The position numbers and the translations under genes were made by a program. This document shows positions 17,598 through 26,809 of a stretch of DNA of 64,000 nucleotides, piece by piece (within the stretch, counting starts at the first letter, position 1; every line of letters begins with the position of its first letter). Source of the stretch: Oceanospirillum sanctuarii (GTDB lineage: Bacteria; Pseudomonadota; Gammaproteobacteria; Pseudomonadales; Halomonadaceae). The stretch spans positions 124,001 to 188,000 of the forward strand of contig NZ_MTBA01000004.1 of NCBI RefSeq assembly GCF_002150805.1. The letters are read 5' to 3'. The notes under the pieces were generated by a model, which was given only the letters and a program-made list of their open reading frames with translations, was not told where the DNA came from and did not search any database.

Positions 17598-18887
17598 ATG
17601 CCTGTTTCCCACAAAGAACCAAAAACCAGCACCGAAGCAATCTCTCCCCCCCTCTATCAGGCTGAAGGTGCCGTAATTGTTGGTGGTGGTCCTGCCGGAC
17701 TCATGGCAGCACAGGTTCTGTTGGAACAAGGCTTCAGCGTCGATCTTTTTGAGGCGATGCCCACCCTTGCCCGTAAGTTTCTCTATGCCGGAAAGAGCGG
17801 CATGAATATCAGCCATGCCGAACCGACAGAAACCTTTCTGACCCGATATTGCACAAACTCGGTGCAAGGCGCTCATCCCCATCTGCTTAACGCCGTTGAA
17901 AGCTTCGACAATCAACAGGTTAAAAGTTGGGTAGAATCCATGGGGATCGAGACCTTTATCGGCTCATCCGGTCGGGTTTTCCCTATCGGCATGAAAGCCG
18001 CTCCCCTGCTGCGCAGCTGGCTGCACTACCTGAAAGGTTTAGGTCTGAAACTTCACACCCGTTTCTACTGGCAAGGCTGGCAGGATGGGGCACTTGTTTT
18101 CAAAACTCCCTCAGGCGCTATTCAGGTGCATAGCAAAGCCACCCTGCTGGCACTGGGCGGCGGCAGTTGGAAAAAACTGGGCAGTGATGGACTCTGGCAG
18201 AAACAAGTGTCAGATAAAGGCTTGGCACTGACGGACCTGCATCCCAGCAACTGTGGTTTTCTGGTGGATTGGCCAAAAGCCTTCCGTGATGAGTTTGCCG
18301 GCATCCCGTTAAAGGGGGTGCTGGTTTCCGCAACAAACCCTGCTGGAGATATCGTTACGAAAAGCGGTGACCTGATGATCAGCAGCGAAGGTATCGAAGG
18401 CGGTTTGGTCTACGGCGTTTCAGCACCTCTGAGAGACCTGATTATCAAACAGGGCAAAGCTAGGTTGATGATAGATCTGCTGCCCGCAAGAGCTCAGAAC
18501 GAGATCGAGAGCGCCCTCAGCAACCGGGGTAAACGCTCCATCAGCCATTGCCTGAAACAACTGAAACTCAGCCCGGTCAAACAGGCACTGTTGAAACAGC
18601 TCACCGATAAAGGCACCTTTCAGGATACCCGCCAGCTTGCCGCAGCTATTAAAGCACTGCCGCTGGAACTGACCGCAACCCAACCGATAGACAGGGCGAT
18701 CAGCACCTCAGGTGGGGTTAAGTTTGAACAGCTGAATGAACACCTGATGTCAAGGGATCTGCCGGGACTCTTCTTTGCCGGTGAGATGCTGAACTGGGAA
18801 GCACCTACCGGAGGCTACCTGCTGACTGCCTGCCTAGCCACAGGGCACCGGGCTGGCAAAGGGATCGCGGCATATCTGCAGGGCTAA
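17598..18887 (+). CDS. YhiN-like NAD(P)/FAD-dependent oxidoreductase
   Basis: About 429 residues. Rossmann FAD motif VIVGGGPAGLMAAQVLLEQG near the N-terminus, KFLYAGKSGMNISHAEP, GSSGRVFPIGMKAAPLLRSWL and the C-terminal STSGGVKFEQLN...GLFFAGEMLNWEAPTGGYLL. This is the HI0933/YhiN flavoprotein family (TIGR03862-like branch). The reaction is not established for the family. The frame opens at 17469, but ATG at 17598 fits the domain start better; the ribosome site is weak. Confidence 0.88.
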   Translation: MPVSHKEPKTSTEAISPPLYQAEGAVIVGGGPAGLMAAQVLLEQGFSVDLFEAMPTLARKFLYAGKSGMNISHAEPTETFLTRYCTNSVQGAHPHLLNAVESFDNQQVKSWVESMGIETFIGSSGRVFPIGMKAAPLLRSWLHYLKGLGLKLHTRFYWQGWQDGALVFKTPSGAIQVHSKATLLALGGGSWKKLGSDGLWQKQVSDKGLALTDLHPSNCGFLVDWPKAFRDEFAGIPLKGVLVSATNPAGDIVTKSGDLMISSEGIEGGLVYGVSAPLRDLIIKQGKARLMIDLLPARAQNEIESALSNRGKRSISHCLKQLKLSPVKQALLKQLTDKGTFQDTRQLAAAIKALPLELTATQPIDRAISTSGGVKFEQLNEHLMSRDLPGLFFAGEMLNWEAPTGGYLLTACLATGHRAGKGIAAYLQG

Positions 18888-18908
18888 TTCCCGCAAAGCG
18901 CCAAACGT

Positions 18909-18960
18909 AAAAAGGCCGCTACTCTCATCACCAACCAGTGAATCAGTAGCGGCCTTTTTA
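18909..18960. terminator. Bidirectional terminator
   Basis: AAAAAGGCCGCTACT and AGTAGCGGCCTTTTT arms with a ~20-base loop, between the convergent flavoprotein and M23 peptidase genes. Confidence 0.85.
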
Positions 18961-18987
18961 ACGGACAAAGATTTAAGATCTCTTTAT

Positions 18988-19881
18988 TTATTGCTTCAGA
19001 AAGAGCGCAGGATCAACCCGGGCACCGTTCAGGGTTACCGTCCAATGCAGATGCGGGCCGGTAACACGCCCCGTTGCACCAACCTCGCCCAATTTCTCTC
19101 CGGCAGTCACTTTATCCCCGACCTTCAGAGACTCTGTTTTCGACAGATGACAATACAAAGTTGTCAGCCCCTGACCGTGATCAACAATCACAGTCTTCCC
19201 GTTGAAGTAGTAATCACCAATCGCGGCCACTTTACCGTTCAGCGCTGAAAGCACAGGTGTACCGGTAGGTGCTGCGATATCCATTCCGCTATGAGGCTTA
19301 CGGGGCTGACCGTTAAATACCCGACGCAGACCAAAAGAGCTGCTGATACGCCCTTCAGATGGCTGTACCAACTGTTCCGGCAGCGGGTAGATCACGGGCT
19401 TAAAGGTATCCATCGCACCACGGATCTCAGGGGTCTCGCGACGCACACGCTTGAGCTGTTCTTCGCTCAGGTTCACGTGCTTATTAGCAACCGTCAGATG
19501 TTGTTCCTGATATTTCTTATCGACCACCTGAAATGTCAGTGGCTTATCGCCCTCTTTAGTCCGCCAATAAGCAGAATAGCTTCCGGCTTTCAAAGCGAGA
19601 GGCAAACCAACCCAGGCGTACCATTTGCCATCGGTTTTAGCGGTAAAAACCCGGTCCTTCTGAAAAAAGACATGGGGAGGAGAATCCCCTCTCTGAGGCA
19701 GTTCGATCACTGCAACACCACCGGGTACCCGGGAATCCTGAGGAACAAAACCCGCCTGCACCCAACCGGAAAACAAAACACCGATCAGCGCAAGAAGCAC
19801 CGCTTTTAATGACGCTTTGGTACCTGCACTGCCGAATGAAGAAAACAAATCTGATCCTGATAAAGCGCGACTCTGAAACAC
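18988..19881 (-). CDS. M23 family metallopeptidase
   Basis: A 297-residue exported peptidase predicted to cut peptidoglycan cross-links or regulate amidases. A hydrophobic segment LKAVLLALIGVLFSGWVQA near residues 25-43 acts as signal, then a beta-rich N-terminal domain and a C-terminal LytM domain with HSGMDIAAPTGTPV (first His and Asp zinc ligands) and GPHLHWTV (HxH ligand); these catalytic residues are intact. The start is GTG with GGGAG six bases upstream. No coiled-coil region as in EnvC/NlpD. Confidence 0.9.
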   Translation of the reverse strand: MFQSRALSGSDLFSSFGSAGTKASLKAVLLALIGVLFSGWVQAGFVPQDSRVPGGVAVIELPQRGDSPPHVFFQKDRVFTAKTDGKWYAWVGLPLALKAGSYSAYWRTKEGDKPLTFQVVDKKYQEQHLTVANKHVNLSEEQLKRVRRETPEIRGAMDTFKPVIYPLPEQLVQPSEGRISSSFGLRRVFNGQPRKPHSGMDIAAPTGTPVLSALNGKVAAIGDYYFNGKTVIVDHGQGLTTLYCHLSKTESLKVGDKVTAGEKLGEVGATGRVTGPHLHWTVTLNGARVDPALFLKQ

Positions 19882-19970
19882 AGAAAACTCCCTGACAATA
19901 GATAAACCCGAACTAGTGTGCCTTAGCCGTGATAAGAGTCAAGGCGATCCCGTCGAGTGCTTTCTGGCAG

Positions 19971-20849
19971 CTACTGCTGACAAAGTTCCAGCCAGCGCTT
20001 CACACCGGCACTGCGATACTTCTGCTTGTGCAGAATAAAGTAAAACAGCCGACGGGTATCACGATGGGGCACTTCAAGGGGAACCAGCGAACCCCGATTA
20101 AAAGCATCCTGAAGCGTGACACGGGAAAGACAACCCAAGCCCATCCCTGCTTCCACAGCACGCTTAATCGCTTCGGTATGCTGCAACTCCAGAAGCACAT
20201 TCAGCTCCGGCAGGATACCACTCATAATGCGATCAAATGTCTGGCGGGTACCGGAACCGGACTCCCTGAGAATCCAGCAGGCGGATTTAAGCGCTGCATC
20301 ATCGAGGGGCTGACCCGCATTAACCAGAGGATGATCCGGCGCGGCAAAAACCACCAGCTCATCTTCACGCCAGGGAATGACTTCCAGCTCCTGATGCTGA
20401 ATTTCGCCCTCAACCAAGCCAACATCCAGCTCAAAATTCAACACTTTTCGGGCGATAGCCGCAGTATTCTCTACATCCAACGTCACCTTGGCATCCGGCT
20501 GATCCGCCATATAGCGCGCCATAATATTGACCGCCAGATAGTTACCGATACTCAGAGTGGCACCAACATTCAGGTTGCCCGGCTGCTGATGTTGTTGGAG
20601 GGCTACTTCAAGCTCCTCGGCCTGAGTAATTAACGCTTCAGCCTGAGGCCGTATCAGCCGTCCCAGCTCATTCAGCTGCAAGCGCTTACCTACCCGATCA
20701 AACAGCTGAATATCAAACTGCTGCTCCAACTCTTTGAGAGCACTGCTGGCTGCAGATTGCGACATCGACAATGACTGAGCAGCTTTGGTGATGTTTTCAA
20801 AATGAGCCGCAGCCAGAAAAACCTCCAGCTGACGAAGACTGTAGCGCAT
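19971..20849 (-). CDS. finR: LysR-family regulator, FinR-like, divergent from fpr
   Basis: A 292-residue LysR regulator: N-terminal winged helix (YSLRQLEVFLAAAHFENITKAA, SQSAASSALKELE) and C-terminal substrate-binding domain. It is transcribed away from a ferredoxin-NADP reductase gene, the same arrangement as finR/fpr in Pseudomonas, where FinR activates fpr under superoxide and related stress. The symbol rests on that context. ATG at 20849 has GGAG six bases upstream; an in-frame TTG 12 bases earlier is less likely. Confidence 0.85.
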   Translation of the reverse strand: MRYSLRQLEVFLAAAHFENITKAAQSLSMSQSAASSALKELEQQFDIQLFDRVGKRLQLNELGRLIRPQAEALITQAEELEVALQQHQQPGNLNVGATLSIGNYLAVNIMARYMADQPDAKVTLDVENTAAIARKVLNFELDVGLVEGEIQHQELEVIPWREDELVVFAAPDHPLVNAGQPLDDAALKSACWILRESGSGTRQTFDRIMSGILPELNVLLELQHTEAIKRAVEAGMGLGCLSRVTLQDAFNRGSLVPLEVPHRDTRRLFYFILHKQKYRSAGVKRWLELCQQ

Positions 20850-21061
20850 CACAAACTCCAACCTGATTTATACTGAGTGAAATACTGGGTTATTTAGCCC
20901 CATGATTCTGCGACGATAAGAACAAGCAAAACTTATCAATAAAACAGATAAATGAAATTCAAATTAACCATTTACCCGATAGATTAGTCAGCAGCTACAC
21001 TCTGTGCAATTACTTAATCGCACTGCTCCAGTGTTCAGCCAGGGGCAACCCGGAGGACTCA

Positions 21062-21835
21062 ATGTCTGCACTTATCAAAGAAGAGGTTCTCAGTGTTCAT
21101 CACTGGGATAACAATCTGTTCAGTTTCAAAACCAGCCGGGCTTCAACCCTGCGCTTTAAGAACGGTCACTTTATTATGATCGGCCTTGAGGTTGAAGGCC
21201 GCCCTCTGATGCGTGCATACAGTATTGCCAGTGCTAACTATGAAGATCACCTCGAGTTCTTCAGTATTAAGGTACCGGACGGCCCGTTAACATCCCGCCT
21301 GCAGAGCATTAAGCCCGGAGACGAACTGATTCTCAGCAGCAAGCCAACCGGCACTCTGATTAACGATCATCTGTTACCGGGTAAAAACCTTTATCTGATC
21401 AGCACAGGTACGGGGCTGGCACCTTTTCTGAGCATCATTCGTGATCCGGAAATTTACGAGCAGTACGACAAGGTCATTCTGACCCATGGTGTGCGTTACA
21501 CCTCAGAGTTGGCGTATCAGGAATTGATCGAGAAAGAGCTGCCGGAGCACGAATACTTTGGTGATCTGATCCGTGAAAAGCTGGTCTACTATCCGACTGT
21601 AACCCGTGAAGCCTATAAGAATCAGGGGCGACTAACCGACCTGATGCGCAGTGGAAAGCTATTTGAAGATCTGGATCTGCCTGCGTTCGATCTGGAAAAT
21701 GATCGTTTTATGATCTGCGGCGGCCCATCCATGCTGAAAGAAACCGTGGAGATTCTCGAGGAACAGGGCTTCACTGAAGCCAAGAATAGCTCAGCGGGTC
21801 ACTATGTGATCGAACGGGCCTTTGTTGAAAATTAA
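21062..21835 (+). CDS. fpr: Ferredoxin--NADP reductase
   Basis: A 257-residue FAD enzyme exchanging electrons between NADPH and ferredoxin or flavodoxin. FAD-binding RPLMRAYSIASANYEDHLEF, the NADP-binding STGTGLAPFLSIIRDPE, LTHGVRY and MICGGPSMLKETVEIL, and the C-terminal GHYVIERAFVEN are characteristic of the bacterial Fpr subclass. Ribosome site GGAGG precedes the ATG. The divergent LysR gene is the probable regulator. Downstream is a low-complexity AG-rich stretch, then a terminator. Confidence 0.95.
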   Translation: MSALIKEEVLSVHHWDNNLFSFKTSRASTLRFKNGHFIMIGLEVEGRPLMRAYSIASANYEDHLEFFSIKVPDGPLTSRLQSIKPGDELILSSKPTGTLINDHLLPGKNLYLISTGTGLAPFLSIIRDPEIYEQYDKVILTHGVRYTSELAYQELIEKELPEHEYFGDLIREKLVYYPTVTREAYKNQGRLTDLMRSGKLFEDLDLPAFDLENDRFMICGGPSMLKETVEILEEQGFTEAKNSSAGHYVIERAFVEN

Positions 21836-21900
21836 GAGTTGAAAGCTAAGAGCCGAAAGTTAAAGGGTTAAGGGTTCAAAGTTAAGAGCTAAAGCTGGTA
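21836..21900. repeat. Imperfect short tandem repeat, GTTAAGAGCTAAAG-like
   Basis: A purine-rich run made of variants of AAGTTAAGAGCTGAAAG, directly after the fpr stop; non-coding. Confidence 0.55.
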
Positions 21901-21931
21901 GCAAAACTAAAACTTAACCACTAAAACAACT

Positions 21932-21974
21932 AAGCCCCGAAGCCAATCAGTGATCCTGATAGCTTCGGGGCTTA
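21932..21974. terminator. Bidirectional terminator
   Basis: AAGCCCCGAAGC and GCTTCGGGGCTT arms between fpr and the convergent S4-domain gene. Confidence 0.8.
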
Positions 21975-21994
21975 TTACATTCTTAAAGCCAAGA

Positions 21995-22210
21995 TCAGGA
22001 TTCCAGAACGACCTTCAGCTGCTCCTGATTAAACTCAATCACATCACCGGAAACAATTTTACGGCGTTTTCGGGTTTCCACCTCATTGTTGACCAGCACA
22101 TAACCAGACTCAATCACCTGCTTGGCTTCACCGCCACTATTCACCAGACTTTCAAACTTCAGAATCTTAAACAACTCAACCGGCTCGCGGTTGATTAACA
22201 CGTCTCTCAT
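21995..22210 (-). CDS. S4 domain RNA-binding protein (YbcJ-like)
   Basis: A 71-residue single S4 domain: VELFKILKFESLVNSGGEAKQVIESGYVLVNNE split over the typical helix-turn-strand, then ETRKRRKIVSGDVIEF. It is similar to E. coli YbcJ, a small RNA-binding protein thought to act on ribosomal or other RNA. ATG at 22210 has TGAGG five bases upstream; an upstream TTG (22225) is less likely. It precedes the 3' end of the formimidoylglutamase-like gene by 27 bases on the same strand. Confidence 0.88.
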   Translation of the reverse strand: MRDVLINREPVELFKILKFESLVNSGGEAKQVIESGYVLVNNEVETRKRRKIVSGDVIEFNQEQLKVVLES

Positions 22211-22237
22211 ATCAGCCTCAGGCAAGAAAAAAACACA

Positions 22238-23233
22238 TTATAAACGTGCCAGCTCAAAGATCAGCCCCGCCGCAAGACGCGCAGTTCGTCCGTCGGCATC
22301 TTCAAGCGGGTTGCACTCTGCAATATCTGCCAGCAATAGGGGGACTTCAGCCCTCCTGGCTTCTTCGAGAATCAGTTTCAGAAGACCAATACCTGTTCGG
22401 GCATCAAGACCAAATGGAGATGGAGCACTGACACCGGGAGCGGCTGCAAAGGAAAACAGATCCAGACTGACAGAGAGATAGAGATAATCAAGACTGGCCA
22501 GAAACTCGCTGACATCCTGTCGGATATCGGCAAAATCATCCCGTTCACACTCCGCACTCAATCGCCAAAGCACCCCGTATTCTTCAGCACGATCAAACTC
22601 ATCGATTGAAGTTACCTGCTCATCTACCCCCAAACAGAAACAGGGAAAATCCAGATTACGCTCTTCGCAATGGCGGGCGATCTGATAAAACGCAGAAAGT
22701 GCGCTGGGTTGAGGTTCGGTATCTGCCAAAGCCAGGCGGGAACTCAGGCTGATCACCCCGATGGCTGCATCCGCTTGCCCGGCTGAAACATATCGGGATG
22801 CGCCCTGATAACTGGCCCAGACCATCTCTCGACCGCCACCAAGAATCATAGGCTGCAGTCCCATATCCAGCAGATGGGCGATATGGCCCGCCAACTGGCT
22901 CTGGGCGATGATCAGCTGCTCCTCTTCACACCAGATATCCCCCGCATCAAAAACTTTACGCTGCAGATGCCATGCAAGACTCGCCAGTGCTTTACGGATC
23001 ACCAAAGGCCCATGAATAGCTCCGGAACGCCCAGCATTACGTTTGATCCCTTCATCTGAAGCAAAGCCGATCAGCGCCAGGGGCGTCAGCTCTCCCTCCA
23101 AAAGAGTATCGTCGGGACTATACCGCCCTAACTCACAAACCTGCCCACTCCAAAAACGATCCGACGGCACTGCAGCCTGATCTTTAAGGCGTTTACGCTT
23201 CCAGAGGCTCATATCTGCTTGTCTGTAGGTCAC
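22238..23233 (-). CDS. Formimidoylglutamase-like arginase-family protein, probably catalytically dead
   Basis: A 331-residue ureohydrolase-family protein, closest by eye to HutG (GFASDEGIKRNAGRSGAIHGP, APGVSAPSPFGLD). The family needs six manganese ligands. Here GGGH is GGGR (Arg135). The DAHxD motif reads SSRLA (Ser164, Arg166, Ala168). The DxD of the third motif is SLD (Ser256, Asp258 kept). Five of six ligands are thus replaced while the frame is intact and the fold motifs are retained. No other hut gene is near. The start is GTG with AGGAG six bases upstream. A non-catalytic or altered role is inferred. Confidence 0.85.
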   Translation of the reverse strand: MTYRQADMSLWKRKRLKDQAAVPSDRFWSGQVCELGRYSPDDTLLEGELTPLALIGFASDEGIKRNAGRSGAIHGPLVIRKALASLAWHLQRKVFDAGDIWCEEEQLIIAQSQLAGHIAHLLDMGLQPMILGGGREMVWASYQGASRYVSAGQADAAIGVISLSSRLALADTEPQPSALSAFYQIARHCEERNLDFPCFCLGVDEQVTSIDEFDRAEEYGVLWRLSAECERDDFADIRQDVSEFLASLDYLYLSVSLDLFSFAAAPGVSAPSPFGLDARTGIGLLKLILEEARRAEVPLLLADIAECNPLEDADGRTARLAAGLIFELARL

Positions 23234-23509
23234 ATCTGTCTCCTTAATGATTCCCCATAGCCTACCGCTGCATCCGCTGGGTCACTCTCCTTTACAGCTT
23301 AGCCAGTATCCTTGTGCGCTGCTGTTTCAATCCTGAGAAAGTGATCACGACTGAAGGCAAAACTTCCCCATGTAAACCCCAAATGCTGTGACACAGGTCA
23401 TCAGAAGTCCATAAGGAGCACAGCACAAACATCTTTTTTGATCAGAGTCGTCACCCTCTTTTGTCATAAGGATATAATTGACACGACTTAGATGTTTGAG
23501 ACACCCCCC

Positions 23510-24055
23510 ATGACAGAACAAGAATTCTGGGACATCATTAATCTGTCCCTGCTGCAAAACAACCCAGGTTCGGAAGGACAATACCAGCAGATCGCCAACT
23601 CACTGGCAGGTTTGTCGCCGGAGCAGCTAATCGCCTTTGAAAACCATCTCGCCCAACAGAAAAACAGAGCCTTCTGCTTCCCTGTACTGATGGCCAACTT
23701 TATTCTTCAAAGCTATATCAATGACGATATCTTTGAGGACTTCCGCCTTTGGCTACTCTCTTTCGGTCAACAAAAGTTTGAAGCAATTCTGGAAAATGCA
23801 GACCGACTAGCTGAGTTCAGTGACGTGAAGGATCCTATCGAGGATATTACCGGCGAAGGTCTGGTATTTGCGGCACGCGAGGCCTACGAAGCTCAAACAG
23901 GTCAGGAAGATTTTCTCAAGCAGATACAGGTTTTGCCAGACCCTGAGATCAACTACCCCTGGCCAGAAGATCTGAGCCAACTGGAAGCGATGCTGCCCAA
24001 CCTGTTTAATAAGTACTGGGATAAAAACCGCACCTACGAACTTGGTGCGGAATAA
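23510..24055 (+). CDS. DUF4240 domain-containing protein
   Basis: About 181 residues, start MTEQEFWDIINLSL, which matches the usual opening of DUF4240. An acidic, leucine-rich helical protein with no signal peptide. Conserved features seen are the FENHLAQQ region and DFRLWLLSFGQQKFEAIL. Function unknown. An alternative ATG lies at 23492; neither has a strong ribosome site. Ends in a terminator. Confidence 0.82.
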   Translation: MTEQEFWDIINLSLLQNNPGSEGQYQQIANSLAGLSPEQLIAFENHLAQQKNRAFCFPVLMANFILQSYINDDIFEDFRLWLLSFGQQKFEAILENADRLAEFSDVKDPIEDITGEGLVFAAREAYEAQTGQEDFLKQIQVLPDPEINYPWPEDLSQLEAMLPNLFNKYWDKNRTYELGAE

Positions 24056-24078
24056 CCCAGCCGCAAAGCTTCTAATAA

Positions 24079-24107
24079 AAAACGGCCTCACTGGAGGCCG
24101 TTTTTTT
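24079..24107 (+). terminator. Intrinsic terminator after DUF4240 gene
   Basis: AAACGGCCTC-ACTG-GAGGCCGTTTTTTT. Confidence 0.88.
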
Positions 24108-24184
24108 GATAACTGTGCTTAGTTTGATTTGGCTTAAACAGGCATTCTGGTCTGGCTTTAACGGTTACCCATTAAAAACAGCTG

Positions 24185-24424
24185 CTAGTCGATATTCTCA
24201 GCGGTCAAATCGATCTCATCCTGCAAGCCTGAACGGATGGACTCTGCCATTCCCGACATGGAAACCACCTGAAGAATATCGTTGATAGAGTTCCAGTCCT
24301 CTTCTGAGATCATCACAGCACGACCAATCTCACCTTCAATCACTATGGTACCGTGTTCCTGAACGGTCTGATTCACCCACTGCTCCGGGTGACGGGCAAA
24401 CTCTTTACCGGTTAATTTCATCAT
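24185..24424 (-). CDS. Phd/YefM-type antitoxin-like protein, no adjacent toxin
   Basis: A 79-residue protein: MKLTGKEFARHPEQWVNQTV, GTIVIEGEIGRAVMISEEDWNSIND, then a short acidic helix. This is the Phd/YefM fold (N-terminal DNA-binding dimer, C-terminal toxin-binding tail). ATG at 24424 has GGGGAG seven bases upstream. Neither side carries a RelE, Doc or other toxin reading frame: downstream is a terminator region and upstream 400 non-coding bases. It may be an orphan regulator or a relic. Confidence 0.78.
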   Translation of the reverse strand: MMKLTGKEFARHPEQWVNQTVQEHGTIVIEGEIGRAVMISEEDWNSINDILQVVSMSGMAESIRSGLQDEIDLTAENID

Positions 24425-24664
24425 CTGTCAGCTCCCCTATTCCGTTTCAGGCTACCCACGCAGATCAGGCTCAACACTTCCCCAGTCTCTTTCTCAGATA
24501 AGAGCTAGGGAAAACCCTAAGACTTTGAGTTTAGGAAAAAGACAAAGCCTTTTCATCTCTAAAGCATAAATTGTATGACACCGGTCAGTATCCAGTTGGC
24601 AACCTGATGTGCAAAACACCTTATACCTTAGTGATAACTCCGTAACATGTGGCAAAAAATGGCT

Positions 24665-24678
24665 TTGATACGAATCAA
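24665..24678 (+). promoter_or_regulatory. FNR/Anr box
   Basis: TTGAT-ACGA-ATCAA, a perfect match to the FNR/Anr consensus TTGAT-N4-ATCAA, inside the otherwise gene-free stretch 24425-24827. A TATAAT -10 sequence lies at 24751-24756, which puts the box about 90 bases before the likely transcript start, a class I activator position. Confidence 0.6.
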
Positions 24679-24827
24679 GAGCACATCTATAACCTTATGA
24701 AATGCCGGATTTTTCTAAAATTAGACTCGTTTTTTTCATAAAATACAGCCTATAATATTTTTGCTCAGAATCCGTCTCACGGAATAGAGAACCAATAAAA
24801 ACGACAGCAAGAGTGCAGGACCAGTCT

Positions 24828-25355
24828 ATGAGTCGACAATACATGACCCTGGGGTACTACCACGGCTTCAATAAAATGTTTCGCCCTACCTATGATATTT
24901 TCGACTGTGAAGGAAATCCGGTGTATGCCGACACGAAAGTGATCAAGCAACTGGTTGAAGATAAGGTGATTGCGGATCCAACAGATCGTGATGCGCTGGA
25001 AAGACATCTGGTGGAAGAAGGCATTCTGCATGAAAACGGCCATCTGCTTGATGGTATCGCGCTGGATCGCGCTAAGCAGGAACCACTCTCTGTCGATATT
25101 CCTGCAATGGAAGATGAGAAGCGCTTTGTTCTGGCCTGGAGCACACTGAACAAGATTCCGGTACGCCGTGGCAAATCAACCCGGGGCGTAAAGCTGCCTA
25201 TTGGTGAATTCCCTGAAGGAACCCCTATCATGGATATCCGCCGGAAACTCATCCCTGCCTTTCCGGAGTTTGATATCGAGTCTGCTATTGAGGAAGGTGT
25301 GAATCTGATGCTGATCAAGCGCCGCGAAGAACGCCTGCAGCAAACAGAAAGCTAA
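24828..25355 (+). CDS. Conserved-looking protein of unknown function
   Basis: About 175 residues, soluble, charged, without signal peptide or membrane segment. Opening RQYMTLGYYHGFNKMFRPTYDIFD; the middle ALERHLVEEGILHENGHLLDG and RRGKSTRGVKLPIGEFPEGTP are glycine- and charge-rich. I do not recognise a family. ATG at 24828 has AGGA eight bases upstream; the frame is open to a GTG at 24813. A perfect FNR box and a TATAAT precede it, so it may be oxygen-regulated (inference). Confidence 0.75.
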   Translation: MSRQYMTLGYYHGFNKMFRPTYDIFDCEGNPVYADTKVIKQLVEDKVIADPTDRDALERHLVEEGILHENGHLLDGIALDRAKQEPLSVDIPAMEDEKRFVLAWSTLNKIPVRRGKSTRGVKLPIGEFPEGTPIMDIRRKLIPAFPEFDIESAIEEGVNLMLIKRREERLQQTES

Positions 25356-25379
25356 TCTGATCAGTCTTATTCAGGCGAT

Positions 25380-25754
25380 TTATGCTGAAATCGCCTGAAC
25401 ACCTTCTCCTGACATTACCCGACCAGCTCCCCAACGACTTTCCTGTTCTACCTTCTGACATCCGGCACCAGAACGAACCCGACCCAGCTCTGCCTTAAGC
25501 GATAAGCAATGTGCTTGCAGTTTGTCAGCACGCTCCAGGCGCGCACAGGCGATAAAATGATCCAGAGTATTGATAAAGAAAATCTCCGGATGACTTAACT
25601 CACTCTGAACGATCAGAGCTTTCAGGGTTTCCTGCAGACGCTTAGCTTCATGTAACAGATGCGCGCGCAGAGAAAGTGTCATTGCCTGATCTTCGGTTTT
25701 AGTCAGCTCAGCGGAAAAGCGCTCCAGAACCTGATTGATATAACTCTGTGTCAT
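25380..25754 (-). CDS. Small helical protein of unknown function
   Basis: A 124-residue protein, mostly predicted helix (VLERFSAELTKTEDQAMTL, LHEAKRLQETLKALI, ERADKLQAHCLSLKAEL) with a glycine-rich tail. No family recognised. A good GAGGTG ribosome site precedes the ATG, which supports it as a real gene. Convergent with the upstream unknown gene, with 24 bases between stops. Confidence 0.65.
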   Translation of the reverse strand: MTQSYINQVLERFSAELTKTEDQAMTLSLRAHLLHEAKRLQETLKALIVQSELSHPEIFFINTLDHFIACARLERADKLQAHCLSLKAELGRVRSGAGCQKVEQESRWGAGRVMSGEGVQAISA

Positions 25755-25879
25755 GGGATCACCTCAGCAAGTATCACAGGTCTTTGCCTGTCGATTGGTA
25801 TCAGTAAGTTGCTTTGTTGAGGCAAGACTAGATCGATCAGATGACGATACCATGACCCCTTTTCGGTAATTTGATGACA

Positions 25880-25916
25880 TAAAAAAACGGCTACGGAATC
25901 CCCCGTAGCCGTTTTT
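25880..25916 (-). terminator. Intrinsic terminator after mtiP
   Basis: AAAACGGCTACGG and CCGTAGCCGTTTTT arms; T-run on the minus-strand exit. Confidence 0.87.
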
Positions 25917-25964
25917 CATTATCAGAAGAGCCTGCCAGCCTTAACTGACTGATTCCCGAAGGAT

Positions 25965-26791
<827 letters not shown>

Positions 26792-26809
26792 AAACTTACC
26801 CGAACCGGA

